Of a DNA stretch of 64,000 nucleotides, positions 46,319 through 59,231 are shown piece after piece. Below the pieces are notes generated by a model. The model saw only the letters and a list, made by a program, of their open reading frames with translations, searched no databases and was not told the origin of the DNA. The translations under genes were made by a program, and so were the position numbers. The DNA lies in NCBI GenBank assembly GCA_947044365.1, contig OX345636.1, positions 55,717,746 to 55,781,745 of the forward strand, read 5' to 3'. Origin of the DNA: Petrosia ficiformis. Its lineage: Eukaryota > Porifera > Demospongiae > Haplosclerida > Petrosiidae. Position 1 is the stretch's first letter. Every line of letters starts with the position of its first letter.

Positions 46319-49300
46319 AGGTTAAATGGAGAACTGTGCACACAACTGTGGTGATTAGAGATCACTTGTACTGTTGGGGAGGTGAGCAGAAGGGCCTACA
46401 AATGGTACATGAAAGTATCAACAAAAGGCAGTTTACAGAATCTGTAGATGTATTAGATATACCTACATTCAAATGGGAGAAGAAATTAACTAAAGGTGCT
46501 CCTCCTGCTGGAGTAAGAAAGTATGCTTGTGCTGAAATAGGGAACAGTATCTTCTATTACAGTGGAAATTGTATACCTGATGACTGTTTTCACGACAACC
46601 TATTTGAACTAAATACCCTAAGTCACAACTGGAGAGAGATAATTTGCAATAATGCTGATAATCGTCCAATGAAAAAAATAGCTTGTGGTATAATGTCCTT
46701 CAAAAGCAATGAACAAGAACATTTGTTACTTTTGGGAGGGTTAGGTATTACACCAGCTATTACTCAAACAGATTCTCAGTATATTCGATCTCCAGAATCT
46801 GAATGCGATGATTATTCTTACACAAATGAAACCCATGTTATGAGTGTTTCTGCATCAACAGGTATTATACATTATTACTTAATTTCAGATTTTCATATCA
46901 TATTGTATTTCTTCAGGTAAATGGAAAACTCCCATTATAAAAGGCAATCGTCCACCATATTTTACATTTAATGCACTTCCTGATAACAGGGGTGTTATTT
47001 TTGGAGGCGTAACTATCGAAAAGAGGACTGAAAGATTGACTCGTGTTAGTGATATGTTTCTGTTAAATATTTCTCAGGATATGATTGTGAGTTGATGAGT
47101 GCTTATAACTGTATTAATGAATGCATTCCAAAGAAAAAAATTGTAATAACCAAATTAATGCCATTTTATTGTTTTGATGTTCTGAAGGTTTTTCAGAAAA
47201 TAGTCAAACAATCTCTTAACTGGCCTGCAGAGAGGAGTGCTCATTCGAGTACTATCATCACTACTGTATCATCAAATGAACATCTGACGTCTCATTTGGT
47301 TGTATTAGGTGGACTGAGGGATGGTTTACAACCAACTAAAGACTGCTGGATTATGAAATTATCTAATTTAGAGTGGTATCAGGTAAGCATATACCTACAT
47401 CATATGAAATATTTCTATAATGTAAAACACTAATTAAAGTTGGGTAATGGATATAATTTGAAATTTATATATTGTTCAACACCCCCTTCTGCACCCTTCC
47501 CCCTACATCTACATCCACACATTTTATATACCATTTGCCCTCGTACTCCACAGGAGTGAAAATTGTATTAACTATGTAGTAGCTTTACTGAGTTAATAAG
47601 TAAACAAATTTTGCTTAATCAGGGACTCTTCTTTTTTGAGGTTGCAATTGACTGCAATACATAGCTTTGTCAGTTTAACTTCTAGAATACTGAAAACTGT
47701 TATTATTACATTTGTGCCAGTCATAAGTGCATATACCAAAGTACACCCTACTACCATATAAAGAGGCTGTTATATATTGATAACTTCAAAATGAGACAAC
47801 ATGCATAGGAAGAAACGATTTGTTTTGCTATAGTTAAAAGCTAGTCATGCAATCATGAATGTACATATCCTCACTTATTATTAAATATAGCTATATTATA
47901 ACCAGACAAAATGTTAATTGTCCTTATTTTTCATGTTTCTTACTATGTATAATAAATGTACATGCAACTGAGCTAACAAGTGGTCTGTTAAATAACGAAT
48001 TCAGTTTTAACAGTGTTCTACAGTAGCTACAACCTTAGAAAATTAAAAACATATCAAAAAACAAAAGGTAGATTACTAAACAGGCTGGCCAATTGAATTA
48101 ATATTGCATGTGAAAAAACAGGGACTCAACAAAATGTGTACTTGGTGGCATCCCCATCACTTGTAGCTTTATCTCTGCTCTTGGCACAGCCCATGCACTT
48201 TAATGCTAATATGATGAATCAGCAAACACATATCAATTGTTGTGTAGGAAATATTATATATAATTATATAATTATAATGTTGTACACATACAGTGCAAAT
48301 GAAATTAATGCAACTTCTTTACAATCATTTTGTATTTGTCATGTCATGCAGTGTATAGTAATGATGAAGTTGATGAATGGTTGTTGAATCGTATTTGGGA
48401 TAGTGAACAAAACTGGTATAAAACAAAAGAAGTGATAAAACGTGAGAAAGAAGCTGAGAAATGGACTGTTCAAATCCAAGAGAAAGATCAGAAACTTACA
48501 TCATTACAATTAAATGAATCATCACTGAAATACACAGTGGAGAAGTTGAACAAACGTGAGATTATAAAATCGCTTAATAATAATTTATCACGTGATGTTG
48601 TTATTTTAGAGTTAGAAGAATCACAGAAGTTACTTGAAATACAAAAGACAGTTAATTCACAAGAAATGGAAGGCTCAAAGAAACTAGTTAGTAAATCTGG
48701 GATCAATGTTGTGTTAATACATATTGTTGTCTTATTTGTTTCAGGAGACACTGGAAAAAACAATCTTTGAGAAAGAATCAGAGTTAATAAAACTATCTGT
48801 GGAGATGAGAAAGATGAGTGATGAAATTACACACCTAAAGACAAGAGAGGTGTCATTAATAGATAAATCAGATGCACTAGATAAAGGTCAGATAATTTAT
48901 TACATGTGATTTGAATATTTGATATCATGCTTTTTAGAACTGGAGTTTTTAAAAGATGAAACACAAGCCTACAAGAAAGTGTCAATTGCGACAAGACAAG
49001 GTAACATATATATATATAATTATATATATAATATTATATATATATAATTATATATATATATATAAGTGGTGTACTTTATGGAAGCATACAAAATGAGCTA
49101 AGTGCATTACAGTAGACCACATGTTGAATGCACAAGAGTAAAAAGTCACTTTATAATTAACTAAGATAATATTATTTATAGTGATATGTGGATGATTCAT
49201 AATTAATTGTGTACTACATGAGTTTTTGTGCAATATACAAATACTATACTGTCACTGTCTTTGATAAAACCATACATCATACATGTACTTTAAGATTGAA

Positions 49301-51224
49301 TATCTTTAGTATTTATGATATTATATATTATTTGAAATCATTATTTTTGTGCTTAGAATTACAAGATTCTCAGACATTGTTGATGATTGAAAAGAAAGCA
49401 TCATTAGCAAAAACACAACAGATCACAGATATGAAAAGGAAACTTCAACTCAAATCTACTCATTCATCAGGTCTAAATTAATGCATATATAATAACTATT
49501 AAATGTGTATTGATTATTATGTGCTTTCATTAGACGAGGAGACAGTGGGAGTATATTATGAGAAGACTCTGGAGAGAAAGCCATTAGAAGCAAAGAAATC
49601 AAAACCTGTAGATGAGGATAAACCTAAAGCAGATATTAGGGATAAGATGTTAATATTGGAAGAAGGTTAGATAAGTATTACTAGTATCATTATGTGATTA
49701 CTGATTATCTTATTACATCAGAGAATGAGTCACTACAGAAGATAGTTATTAGTATGAATGAACAAGTAGAGGAACTACAGAGTATGTTAGAGATAGAGAG
49801 AGATCAGACGAAGCAACTGAAAGTAGAAATGAAGGAGTTCAAGAAGATTGAGGAATTGAGGATCTCCTCCTCACATGATTCGGAGGTTATCAAGTATCAG
49901 AGAGATGCTGCAGTTCAGTTCAGCTACATGATACCAGTAACAGGTTAATAGTTAATAATAATTCCTATTAGTTACTAGTATTTATTATTATATTTATCAG
50001 ATCATCTTGATAATGTACATGTGGCTGGAGAAACACTCTTCCATATTCAAGGGGACAAACCCCAGTCCCTTAATTGGGAAGAGTATGGCTTCAGATTACA
50101 TTTTCCACAAGGTACCATCTCTCCATCAGATACATGTGAGGTTGTAGTTAAAGCTTTAGTGGGTGGTAAATTCCAATTTCCAGAGGGTACAGAGCTCGTT
50201 AGTGCTATATAAGCTATCTCATTTGCCAAGGAATTTGTACAACCTGTGAATTTAGATATTCAACACTGTGTCTCACTGGAGAATGAGCAACAAATCAAGT
50301 ATCTTAGTTTTGTAAAAGCATCTCTTAAACAAGCAATACCACCTTACAAGTTTGAAAGGATTGATGGTGGACAGTTTTCAACTGAGAGTTTTTATGGAAG
50401 TATTACTCGTCCTCAGTTTTGTCTAATAGGTATTGTATTATACCTCTTCACTCTACCAGTCGCTTTATCAGACACTAGTGAGAGTAAGTTTCTATGTAAA
50501 TTATTGTTATTACATGTAGTTTAGTTGTCAAACAATTATTTATTATGTAATATTTAATATTTAATATTTAATATTTATGACTGTACATCATTGCCAGTTG
50601 TATTTTGGTCTTTGCCTGGTTCTCTGTTGTATATATTACAATTAATTTACCATTAACTGGAAGCCATTTGAATTTAACTGCTAAGAAGAATGGTTACGTC
50701 CTCTTCTTGCATGTTTGCTTAATTCCAGGACAAAATGCATGGCTTAATACTAAGTGTTTGAGAGTAAGCATTTGATTAATTCACAATGTGTTTATCAGTC
50801 ACTTTCAAATGTAATTATAATTATAATTATAAAATCATTTACACAGATACTCTCCTGGTAGTGAGATTAGTTAGAAAACGAAATAGTGAAGAGTTAGATG
50901 AACAATCTTCATGCAAAAGACAAAGAATTGATGCAGATGAAGGTATGTAATTTTAGCATAACAACAGACATAATAATTGTGATATCTTTTATCAGATGAT
51001 TATAGTGATAACACTACTAGTACTGTACAATCAGATGATAGTACTATACAATCTGATGATACCTCTACTAATACAGTACAAACCGAAGATAATGATAATG
51101 ACATCGCTGAAGAAGGTATATTAATAGTAATAATATATAACACTATTAGCATTTATAATAGCTTACCTACTATCTGCTAGTATATAAGAAATATAAAATA
51201 TTTGTGATTTCTTTAGTTCTTATC

Positions 51225-51718
51225 CAGTGTTCTGGCTAGGCGTAATCAATTTTGGTTTCCACACTTAAAAGTAGCTTTGAATTGAAAAGTCCCCACTGAT
51301 AATTCATTTTTAACAAATACAAATAAACCACACAAAATAACCAGTAAAACACGGAGTTTTTAAATTGTGTAATTTTTATTGCTGTTGATACGAATATTTT
51401 CTGGATCCATTAGGTACTGCAGAGTTCAACTTCGAGGCTTTTACACTGGAAAATCATCAAAGAAAGAAGTTTTTATGAGTTCAAAAAAAAACGTGCATAT
51501 TTAATAAGTTTGTGCTAAACTTCAGATTTCGTGATGTAAACTGTTTATAACTGATGAATATACTTCAAAACATGATTTTAAGACTATAGAATTTTAAAGA
51601 AATCGATAGCTGGTAATTTAGGAAAGCATTGAAAACATACATATTTAATGAGCTAGCTAATTATTTACGTGGGTGTGAAGCTAAATAATTACTTTGCCAC
51701 ACCTATAACTAATATTCC
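51225..51718 (+). repeat. Dispersed repeat family R1, copy in gene B intron
   Basis: Starts CAGTGTTCTGGCTAGG and shares landmarks with the 6.34-kb copy. It sits in the gene B linker intron 51,116-51,912, but in opposite orientation to the R1 copy in gene A's intron. The two are therefore probably separate insertions. Confidence 0.6.
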
Positions 51719-52428
51719 TGGTGAGAACACTGTTCTTATAACACATTTTGAGAGCGTTTTCATGCTACTTGAGTATATTACTGTTTTGTGGGTTTATCCA
51801 TTCTCAACTCTTCGATGCATTGATGCATTGATGTACTTATTACTTATGAAGTTTACACATGTCACCAATAGTATTTATAGTAAACTGACATGATTATTGT
51901 TTTCGTGCTTAGCTGTTTTAGAAGCTAAAAAACGACCAAATGATGATTTTGAAGAAGTACCTTCTGCTAAACGAAAATCTGAGAGTTATAATGAAGGTTT
52001 GAATCAATTATAATTATATCTTTATTGAATGATATTTTCATCCTACTTAGGTAATCATGCCTCAAGATTTCCATCACATGAAAATGATCCAGCTTTTTCC
52101 AATATTCAAACTAATACATCATCTGCCAATCTAGATTATGGTATGATAATAATTATTAATTTATAATGAATAATTTTCTGGATAATACCAGAAAATACAC
52201 CAACACAATGTATGAATAATTATGTACATGTAGTTTTTAGGAGAGAGTTTATCAAGAAGTGATAAAACTGCTTGCAAAGAACAACTTGACTATGCTTTAC
52301 GAGGTGTGTTTTATCCTGAACCATAGCTTGTCGTGTTTGTATATAATATAATTATAGTTGAAAACCACATATATGACATATATACATTATTAGCAATGAT
52401 ACATCTCTAATGAGGAATAATAATAATG

Positions 52429-52686
52429 TGGGGTTTCTAGTGGCCAGCTGGTTAAAGTGATGGCCTGCAATCAAAAAGGTTGCAGGTTCAAGCCCCACTA
52501 GGGTCAGGCTTTTTCTCTCACCAATAAGTGTACTCAATTCTAACCTCAAAAAGGAGAAGGTGTTTATCACTGCATTCTTCGGAGGGGATGTAAAGCCGTC
52601 GGTCCTGGGGAGATGGTTAAAATTAGCACTTGTGCTATTCTAGTTCCTCGTTAAGCCACATTTGGTCAAAACACTTGTAAAAAAAA
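52429..52686 (+). mobile_element. tRNA-derived SINE
   Basis: The head contains an RNA polymerase III box A (TGGCCAGCTGG, 52441-52451) and box B (GGTTCAAGCCC, 52485-52495) at tRNA-like spacing. A body with CTTCGGAGGGGATGTAAAGC and CGTCGGTCC follows, then an A-rich end (52,679-52,686). The anticodon-arm region does not fold as a full tRNA, so this is a SINE and not a tRNA gene. It lies in a gene B intron, in sense. Confidence 0.75.
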
Positions 52687-53456
52687 TTGATATAAATAAT
52701 ATATATATATATAAATAGTTATGTATTTATATATATTATACTATATTAGATACTGGTGGATCTACATGTAGTCTGGTATATACTGGTCAAATTGGTTATT
52801 TGAGGGAAGAGATTAATAGGTGGACAATGAAGTTTTTTGTGGTTAAAAATATCAATGTGTTCTTCAAGGTATTACATATATAACTATATTCTAGCTACAG
52901 AATTATTAATGTTCTGCTTATTTTCCCATAGTATGCAGAAAAAAAGAATTTGAGTGTAGATTGTGATGACATTGTGAGATTTCAATTCCAAGATCATGTG
53001 GATGGTTATGTTGATCTTGATCTTTCAGAACCACAAGAAACACCTCACAAAGGATGGACAATCAAACCCAGAAAGGAACCGCTCAGAGTTAGTTTTTTTT
53101 TCAAAATCTATTACTGATGCTTATTCATTGCAAATACAATGTATTGTCTTCTGTTAACAACCAAAAAAATTTGAATCCCCATCCTGTGATATATAATATA
53201 TAACACAAGTGTAGTATAAGCACTATACGTATATAGTGGGCCCAAATCTCTTGAACTATTATGAAGTTCAGAGCTATAAAAATTGTTCTGCCCTACTACG
53301 AAATACGGGCTGATTTCAAAAGTTTTTCTCTGCTCTTCAACTTTTTCTGTGGTCCTGAACACATTTTGAGAATATTAACCTGGGTATGAATCATTAAATG
53401 AATAATCTCATTTGATGTTTAAGTAGTTTAACACTATAATGAGGAATCCATATAAT

Positions 53457-53758
53457 AGAATAATAAAAAACATTTTCAATAAAAATGAAAGAAGATGTAG
53501 GGATGTCAAAACCCAAAAAGCAAGCAAACAAGGTTGGGAAGCTAACTTAGGACCCAAAATTAAACAAACCACTTCCATATAACCCTACATAAGTACTTAC
53601 ACCTCTGTACAAAGAGCTGTAATTATGTAGGGTTATATGGAAGTGGTTTGTTTAATTTTGGGTCCTAAGTTAGCTTCCCAACCTTGTTTGCTTGCTTTTT
53701 GGGTTTTGACATCCCTACATCTTCTTTCATTTTTATTGAAAATGTTTTTTATTATTCT
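53457..53758. repeat. Perfect 136-bp inverted repeat with 30-nt loop
   Basis: Left arm 53457-53592 and right arm 53623-53758 are exact reverse complements over all 136 positions that I checked base by base. The loop is 53593-53622. The arms contain GATGTAGGGATGTCAAAACC and ACCACTTCCATATAACCC words and no open frame of interest. It lies in the 1.76-kb gene B intron 53,088-54,847. Perfect pairing implies a very recent origin (foldback insertion or palindromic repair) or strong gene conversion. If transcribed within the intron it would form long double-stranded RNA. Confidence 0.95.
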
Positions 53759-55332
53759 TGTTTTTATTGTTTTTTTTCTAAACGATGTGAATATTTTTTT
53801 GTAGATTGCAGAAATACTATATATCATTATGAAATCATGCAATCAAAAATGCATTAAAATTTGTTCATCAATGAAGGTCAGTCTTTTGTATTTATGTATT
53901 GATTATCATTCTCTTTCACTTACAGATGATGTATATTCTTTATTCACTTACATCACTGTCTGCAGTCCTACAAGAAGTAGTGTCAGTCACTGTGTCAACC
54001 ATTCAGTATTCCAATGCTTATCATAGTATACAATATTATTATACAATTGCTTTAGTATTAATAATTATTATATTCATTATTAGTATTTGCTCACAAACTC
54101 ACAAATGTTATTACAATGCCAAACACTTCCACCTTTTCAGCTTCCATGTTAAGAGTATACAAATGCGCATGCGTAATTAAATTCCACTTAGGAAATGGCG
54201 TCCAATTCCAGATCAAATCTTTGTAGTCGTTGAGACTGTCTTCTTTCATAGTATCTGAAGATATCATCTCGATACTTTACGACCAGAATTTTACTATAAA
54301 TGCGACGGGAATGGTGCTAGAATCATCGTGATAGTTCAACAAACAAAAAAATGATTTGTCTGGAAAATAATAATATTAATAATATGATGAAGATTTTGCC
54401 AGTTTTGCCACTCGCCGGTTCTCTACCTTAGCGATAATCTTCGGCCATCTAGAAGGTATTGGTAGTCATAAAAACACTAGATATGAACAGGCATGTGTGT
54501 ATAGAAACTTATTTGTATATATTACCAGAGATTTCAGCTCATCACTTGCAATTGAAATGTATGGGCGGCCATTTTTTTTCCGTGCCATCCCTACATCGAG
54601 AGTACTACCGTACTCTCTGATTATTATTTGTTTGCGACTAATCATAATTGTTTGTATAAGCTAAGCCATACACAATAGACTCCACCTATACACTGTTTTG
54701 TGGTATTGAAGTTATTTAGATTCCTCAGGCTTCAACCTCATGATATAATACTGCTTAAACAGTTTTTATAGCACTTTTGTGAGTTAGATCACTTTGTCTC
54801 TCAACCCTTCAATTATAATGCAATTAATTTGTATATTTTATGTACAGATCAGAGAGAGAGATGCAGATTTTTTTGGTTCTGATGATCTTCCTATCCCTCC
54901 ATCATGTCTTATCACTGTATTTGCTGAGCAAGCAGAAGATACTGAAAATCATCTCAGTTATGCTGTATCATTAAAAGGTGTTGATAGTGATGCTCAAAAA
55001 ATTTACATTGATCGATTTCTGGAGAAAGGTACAACATAGACAAGTACATGTGTTCTCAACATTATAATTATTGTCATTCACACAGAACCAGTAGTCAGCA
55101 ATGTATTTGATGGTGGGCATAGTGCTATCAAGCCTGACACTAACACAGGTAAATTTCATGATTTTAGCTATTACATATTAACACTATCTAAGGAATGAAT
55201 CCAGGGTTTCTTTTTTCTGAATTTTATTACTTCATCTAATTGCATGTAGATATGTACAAAGCAAACATTACAAATAATTCTTGTTGTGACTGACTGAGTG
55301 TGTGAAAAGTGGTCTTACTTGATTTTGTATAG

Positions 55333-55469
55333 GTTATTACACCCCCCTGAGTGTGTTATCGCGTATACACACGAAATAATATTCATATAGGACCGAGGGC
55401 GTAGCCCGAGGTCATATATGAATATTATTGAGTGTGTATCGATAACACACGAAGGTGGGGTGTAATAAC
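55333..55469. mobile_element. Foldback element, about 137 bp
   Basis: GTTATTACACCCC and GAGTGTGTTATCG at left pair with CGATAACACAC and GGGGTGTAATAAC at right. AATAATATTCATATA pairs with TATATGAATATTATT. The loop carries the palindromic GACCGAGGGCGTAGCCCGAG. Non-coding. Confidence 0.8.
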
Positions 55470-55562
55470 TGATTTATCTTGTGGGAAGCCATTAGATCAA
55501 AGGTTCACGAGTGACGTTTTAGTGAATGCCATGGTGATTTTATTACGTCATCACTGTGTCAA

Positions 55563-56097
55563 ATGGCTGGGAAAAAGAATCAGAAGCGCTTTGCTAATAC
55601 CGATGCTGATGACGAGGATTTTCGATCGCCTAAAAAGAAGTGTTCTCAAAAGAAGTTCAGAAAGATTTGGTTCTAAGACTAGTGAAGCGGAGATATCAGA
55701 AATAACCAAAGGGTACTGATACACCTGCCAATACTAAGCGAAGCACCAACTGGGCCTTGACCGATTGGAGAGCATCCGAGAACCACAGGGAGATCAGAGA
55801 GTTGCCCTTCTGATTTACTAGAAAACCCAGTTGTAGACAAGCTCAACAAGTGTTTACCGATGTTCGTTAACGAACAAAAGTGAGACGGCAGGAGGTGAGC
55901 ATTATCCACCTCAAATTACTTTCAATTTTACTAACAACTGGTGGAAACCAGTTGTTAGTAAAATTCTGATGAATAATCACACTACTATGGAGAGTTCCAG
56001 CTCTGGAAGGCCAACAAAATCTGATTTGTCTGGATTTGTGTTCACCAATTGTTCAATTGGTCATGTAAACATAAATGTGAAGGAACATTCTGAGTAA
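55563..56097 (+). pseudogene. Crypton-like / DUF3504-type relic in gene B intron
   Basis: An ATG at 55,563 opens a Lys-rich stretch (PKKKCSQKKFRK). In shifting frames this is followed by DTPANTKRSTNWAL, then PSDLLENPVVDKLNKCLPMF, then GEHYPPQITFNF. Their order resembles the N-terminal domain shared by Crypton-type tyrosine recombinases and their host derivatives (ZMYM2/QRICH1 type). The recombinase catalytic part is absent. After a short hairpin comes a C-terminal-looking piece containing GFVFTNCSIGHVNINVKE, ending at TAA 56095-56097. At least three frameshifts or stops and a large internal deletion mark it as dead. Family recognition is from memory of motif order and is moderate. Confidence 0.5.
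55924..55965. repeat. Hairpin, 19-bp perfect arms
   Basis: AATTTTACTAACAACTGGT and ACCAGTTGTTAGTAAAATT face each other across GGAA, at the breakpoint where the Crypton-like relic lost its middle. It is possibly a scar of that deletion. Confidence 0.85.
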
Positions 56098-56202
56098 AAA
56101 TAATAATGACTGATGTTGAAATTGCTGCTTTGAATCATTTATCATTTGTTGCTTTAAATCATTATCAATTGCTGCTTTAAATCTTTCAATAATCAATGAG
56201 CT

Positions 56203-56250
56203 TCCTGACTGATATCCTATATCCCCTAGGGGATATGGATATCAGACAGG
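56203..56250. repeat. Palindrome around CCCCTAGGGG
   Basis: CCTGACTGATATCCTATATC runs into CCCCTAGGGG and then GATATGGATATCAGACAGG. It is nearly perfectly self-complementary over 48 bp with single-base offsets. Confidence 0.8.
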
Positions 56251-57027
56251 ATGTGGTCTGTTAACAGATGATATGCTGTATAATTGTAGGGCGGTGCCTT
56301 TGATCTATAAGGCTTCCATGAGATAAGATTTATTAATGCCTAAGATTAATTAACTGTTTGCAATAAACTGTTATCTAGGGGAGCAGCAACTTGTCTCCCA
56401 ATGATAAGTAACTTTGTTATTGCAATGGAATTTCATTAAGTTATCAAAATTCACATAGAATACAAGGTACATGGTGTTCTAATATAAGCAAGTAGCAGGT
56501 TAAGGAATCCTATAAACTGATACATCATTATATATATGGAGTCTTATGACATAGAAACAATATGTGATTGTATAACAATTTAATAGTATATAAATTGATA
56601 TTGTGGTATAATAATGTATATGTAAACTAAAGCCAGAAAACAGTTTAGTTGTAAAGTAAAGCCAAACAGAGTTTAGTGGCTGTTATCCAAAGTAAGACGG
56701 CTGAAAATGAACAAAACCATAACAATGAAATAATGAAATACATAATCAAGAGCAGTAATAAACAGTAAATTCAATTATATCTTTTATTACACAGGTAACA
56801 ATGACCTGACTCAAGTTGATCCACATCAAATTATACAATGTATTAAAACAATTATTGATGATAACTATTCTTCTCTTGGTACATTGTTTACAAAGAGATC
56901 TATTAAGACAATAGCTGGTAAAATGTTACACACAGGTCTAATATCTGGTGATGTTGCCGAAGAACCAACTTTAGATCTGATACTGAACGACTTCACTTCT
57001 GGAATGGTTTTTTATGAGAAAAGCTGA

Positions 57028-59231
57028 TAAAGTTGTAAATCATATTATTATTTCTTAAGAGTACTATTAGAAATGCAAGGTCCATTTGTATTTGCTGCTG
57101 AACACCTTAAAGAGATATTCATGATATTATTAATAGTAGACTAGGTATTTAGTTATATCTTAATGTGTAATAATACAACATGTATTAGTTATGTGTATTG
57201 TATAGTGTGTTATTAGTTTGATTGGTAAAGAGATAATTTCTGTTATGTTTTAATTTGGAAGATGTGATTGAAAATGTGGATGGTCAAAATAAAGGGTACT
57301 GAATTCTCCATTGATGAAATTCATAAGAAATATGCCATGTGTGTTTCCGGAAGTAACTGACAGCAGGATTACTGTTCTCAGTGTTATGGTTTAGGGTTGG
57401 TGCAGTTTTTATTTGCAGAAGCGATTGTTTCTATTTACAGTAACAATTCATGGTTATCTCAATGCCATTGCTTCAGTTTAAAATTAAGTGTTATTTTTTA
57501 ACTTCATTTGAGAATTCAATTTATTATATATAAGTTTGATTATAATTAAGATTGGAAATGAGAAAACTAGAAGCTATATATAGGTGTAGTTCCTAGGTTT
57601 CTGGGGGGAGAGGGGCAGCACTTACAGTCTAATTTGTATTATTGCAGGGGGTGGGTGTATGTTTATCTACCCACATGGTAATATACGCCCTCTCAGTAGT
57701 CTGCGCCGCTGCCAAATATTGATAGTTGTATTGTGTCCAGTTGTGTTAAGGTTAGCTGTTCTCGGTGGGACAGTGTACTAACGGGATCACCCGGATCGCG
57801 ACTATGGGCTGCATTCTCAAATTAATTTTCTAGGAAAATGTGTGGGCGGAGCACATAATAAATACTTTTTCACCTGTTTACGCGTCCCGTTTTATTAAAA
57901 CTAGAGTTTTTAACTGTCCTTTCAGGAAAGAAGAGTTGTTCAGAATGCCTTAGGTGTAAAATGTATGTTTCGCTATGACCAGGAAGATAGCAAGGCGAGT
58001 GCTTGAATGTTTCGTAGTCCAAAGGGCAATGCCCAGACTACTAGCACTCGCACTACTATCTATGTTTATAGTAATACACCTCAGTCCCATTTCTAGAGTC
58101 CCAGCTATATACGTTGAACTCAACAAAGATTCTGGCTCCTCTACGTGTAAGTAGTTGAAGCTCAGAATTGTTCTCATTGAACAGTGCTGACCCCTCTACA
58201 ATTATGGAGTTGATGCTCAGAAGAATTCTCAGTGAATAGTGCTGGCTCCTGTATTGGTGATAGTAGCCTGCAATGTGAGATATTATAGCCATGTATGTAT
58301 TAACTGGACAATTGCTAAAACACATGTGCTTAAAAGATATATTGAGAAAAAAGTATCCCTATGCTTGCTTGGTGTCCAGCATTCAGTAATCTCGGCTGAC
58401 TTCATCAAGCCTGAAACATGACAGCCTTTTATAGTTTTATTTTAATACTTTTGCAATCAATCTCAGGGCTTCTATTTAAAATAGTCAATATAATTATTTG
58501 CAATAGTAGATATTAGTACTATCTACATAAGCTAGGTTCTTTGAAGCAGTAATGTCACTGTGGATCAGAGTTAATGCAACTTTTGAGGGGAAATATTTTT
58601 ATTACATGAGTATGCTAGAATTTTATTACTAATACTAATGCTCACATGATGGTCAGGATGGATCCACCTGCATGGTCATTACAGAGAGATATTCCCTGAT
58701 GGAGCAGGTAACATATAGCAGCAAGCTGCCTGATTAAGCTTTGTCTTCTTTTTTATGGCCCGTAGGGCCATCCCTATAATTGCTTTCCACGGGGTTTAAT
58801 GTATATTCTTGTGTCACTTGCGCGACTATGCGTTGTATACGTAGTTAAGGAAGAGCGTCATTCCCGGGGGCTCGGTCAATTAATGGGCGTGGCGCGTAAA
58901 AGAAAGCGCGTTTGAGCTACAGACCAGCCAGGAAGATTCAGAAAGGATGTAAAACTGCTGTATATAGCAGAGAAACAGTATAGATATTATGCAAGAATCT
59001 TTAACAAGTAAGTATGATAAGTTGTTGAGTTTCAGACACGAGGAAGTCATCATTTAGAACCTTGAAGGAGTACCTCAGTCAGTTCATCAGACATCTGTGC
59101 AGTTAGACTGCAATTAGGCTTACACTTACGTCTTCAGGCCCTAGGAGTACACAGAAAGGTAGAGACACTAGTGCCATCAGCAATGCTTAATACATAGTCA
59201 TCACAAAGCACATATAGGGATGTTTTTTTCT
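57028..59231. other. No gene recognised; fragment of the shared MITE module
   Basis: Just past the gene B stop lie its frameshifted 3' remains (to about 57,160). About 57,830-58,060 repeats words of the 24.2 and 29.1 kb MITE interiors (GTGTGGGCGGAGC, GGAAAGAAGAGTTGTTC, GTTTCGCTATGACCAGGA, GCAAGGCGAGTGCTTGAA). A CAGCATTCAGTAATC word near 58,378 recurs near 384. No intact gene is visible. Confidence 0.5.

Larger units (their letters stand above)
46319..57027 (+). pseudogene. Gene B: decaying tandem paralogue of gene A
   Basis: Exons matching gene A: 46319-46861, 46917-47086, 47188-47382 (kelch); 48352-48555, 48610-48686, 48745-48886, 48938-49000, 49357-49470, 49534-49665, 49722-49943 (coiled coil); 50001-50483 (ZU5); 50847-50942, 50996-51115, 51913-51996, 52051-52140, 52241-52303 (linker); 52750-52868, 52932-53087, 54848-55028 (conserved domain); 55086-55148; 56795-57027. 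Splice sites are mostly sound and identity to A is high in coiled coil and ZU5. Three defects stand out. The exon for the last kelch repeat is missing, and joining its neighbours shifts frame. TAA at 50210-50212 replaces a Tyr codon of ZU5. The last exon ends early at 57025 with about three frameshifts beyond. The linker has basic stretches (KKRPNDD, SAKRKS) absent from A. It may still give truncated proteins. Confidence 0.8.

Noticed and set aside
50210..50212. Idea that the gene B ZU5 stop is hidden in an intron
   Set aside because: No donor/acceptor pair of usable size surrounds it and the homology to A is continuous on both sides, so it is kept as a real nonsense codon or a sequencing error.
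52441..52510. Possible tRNA gene
   Set aside because: Box A and box B are present, but acceptor and anticodon arms do not pair as a tRNA, and a SINE body with an A-rich end follows.
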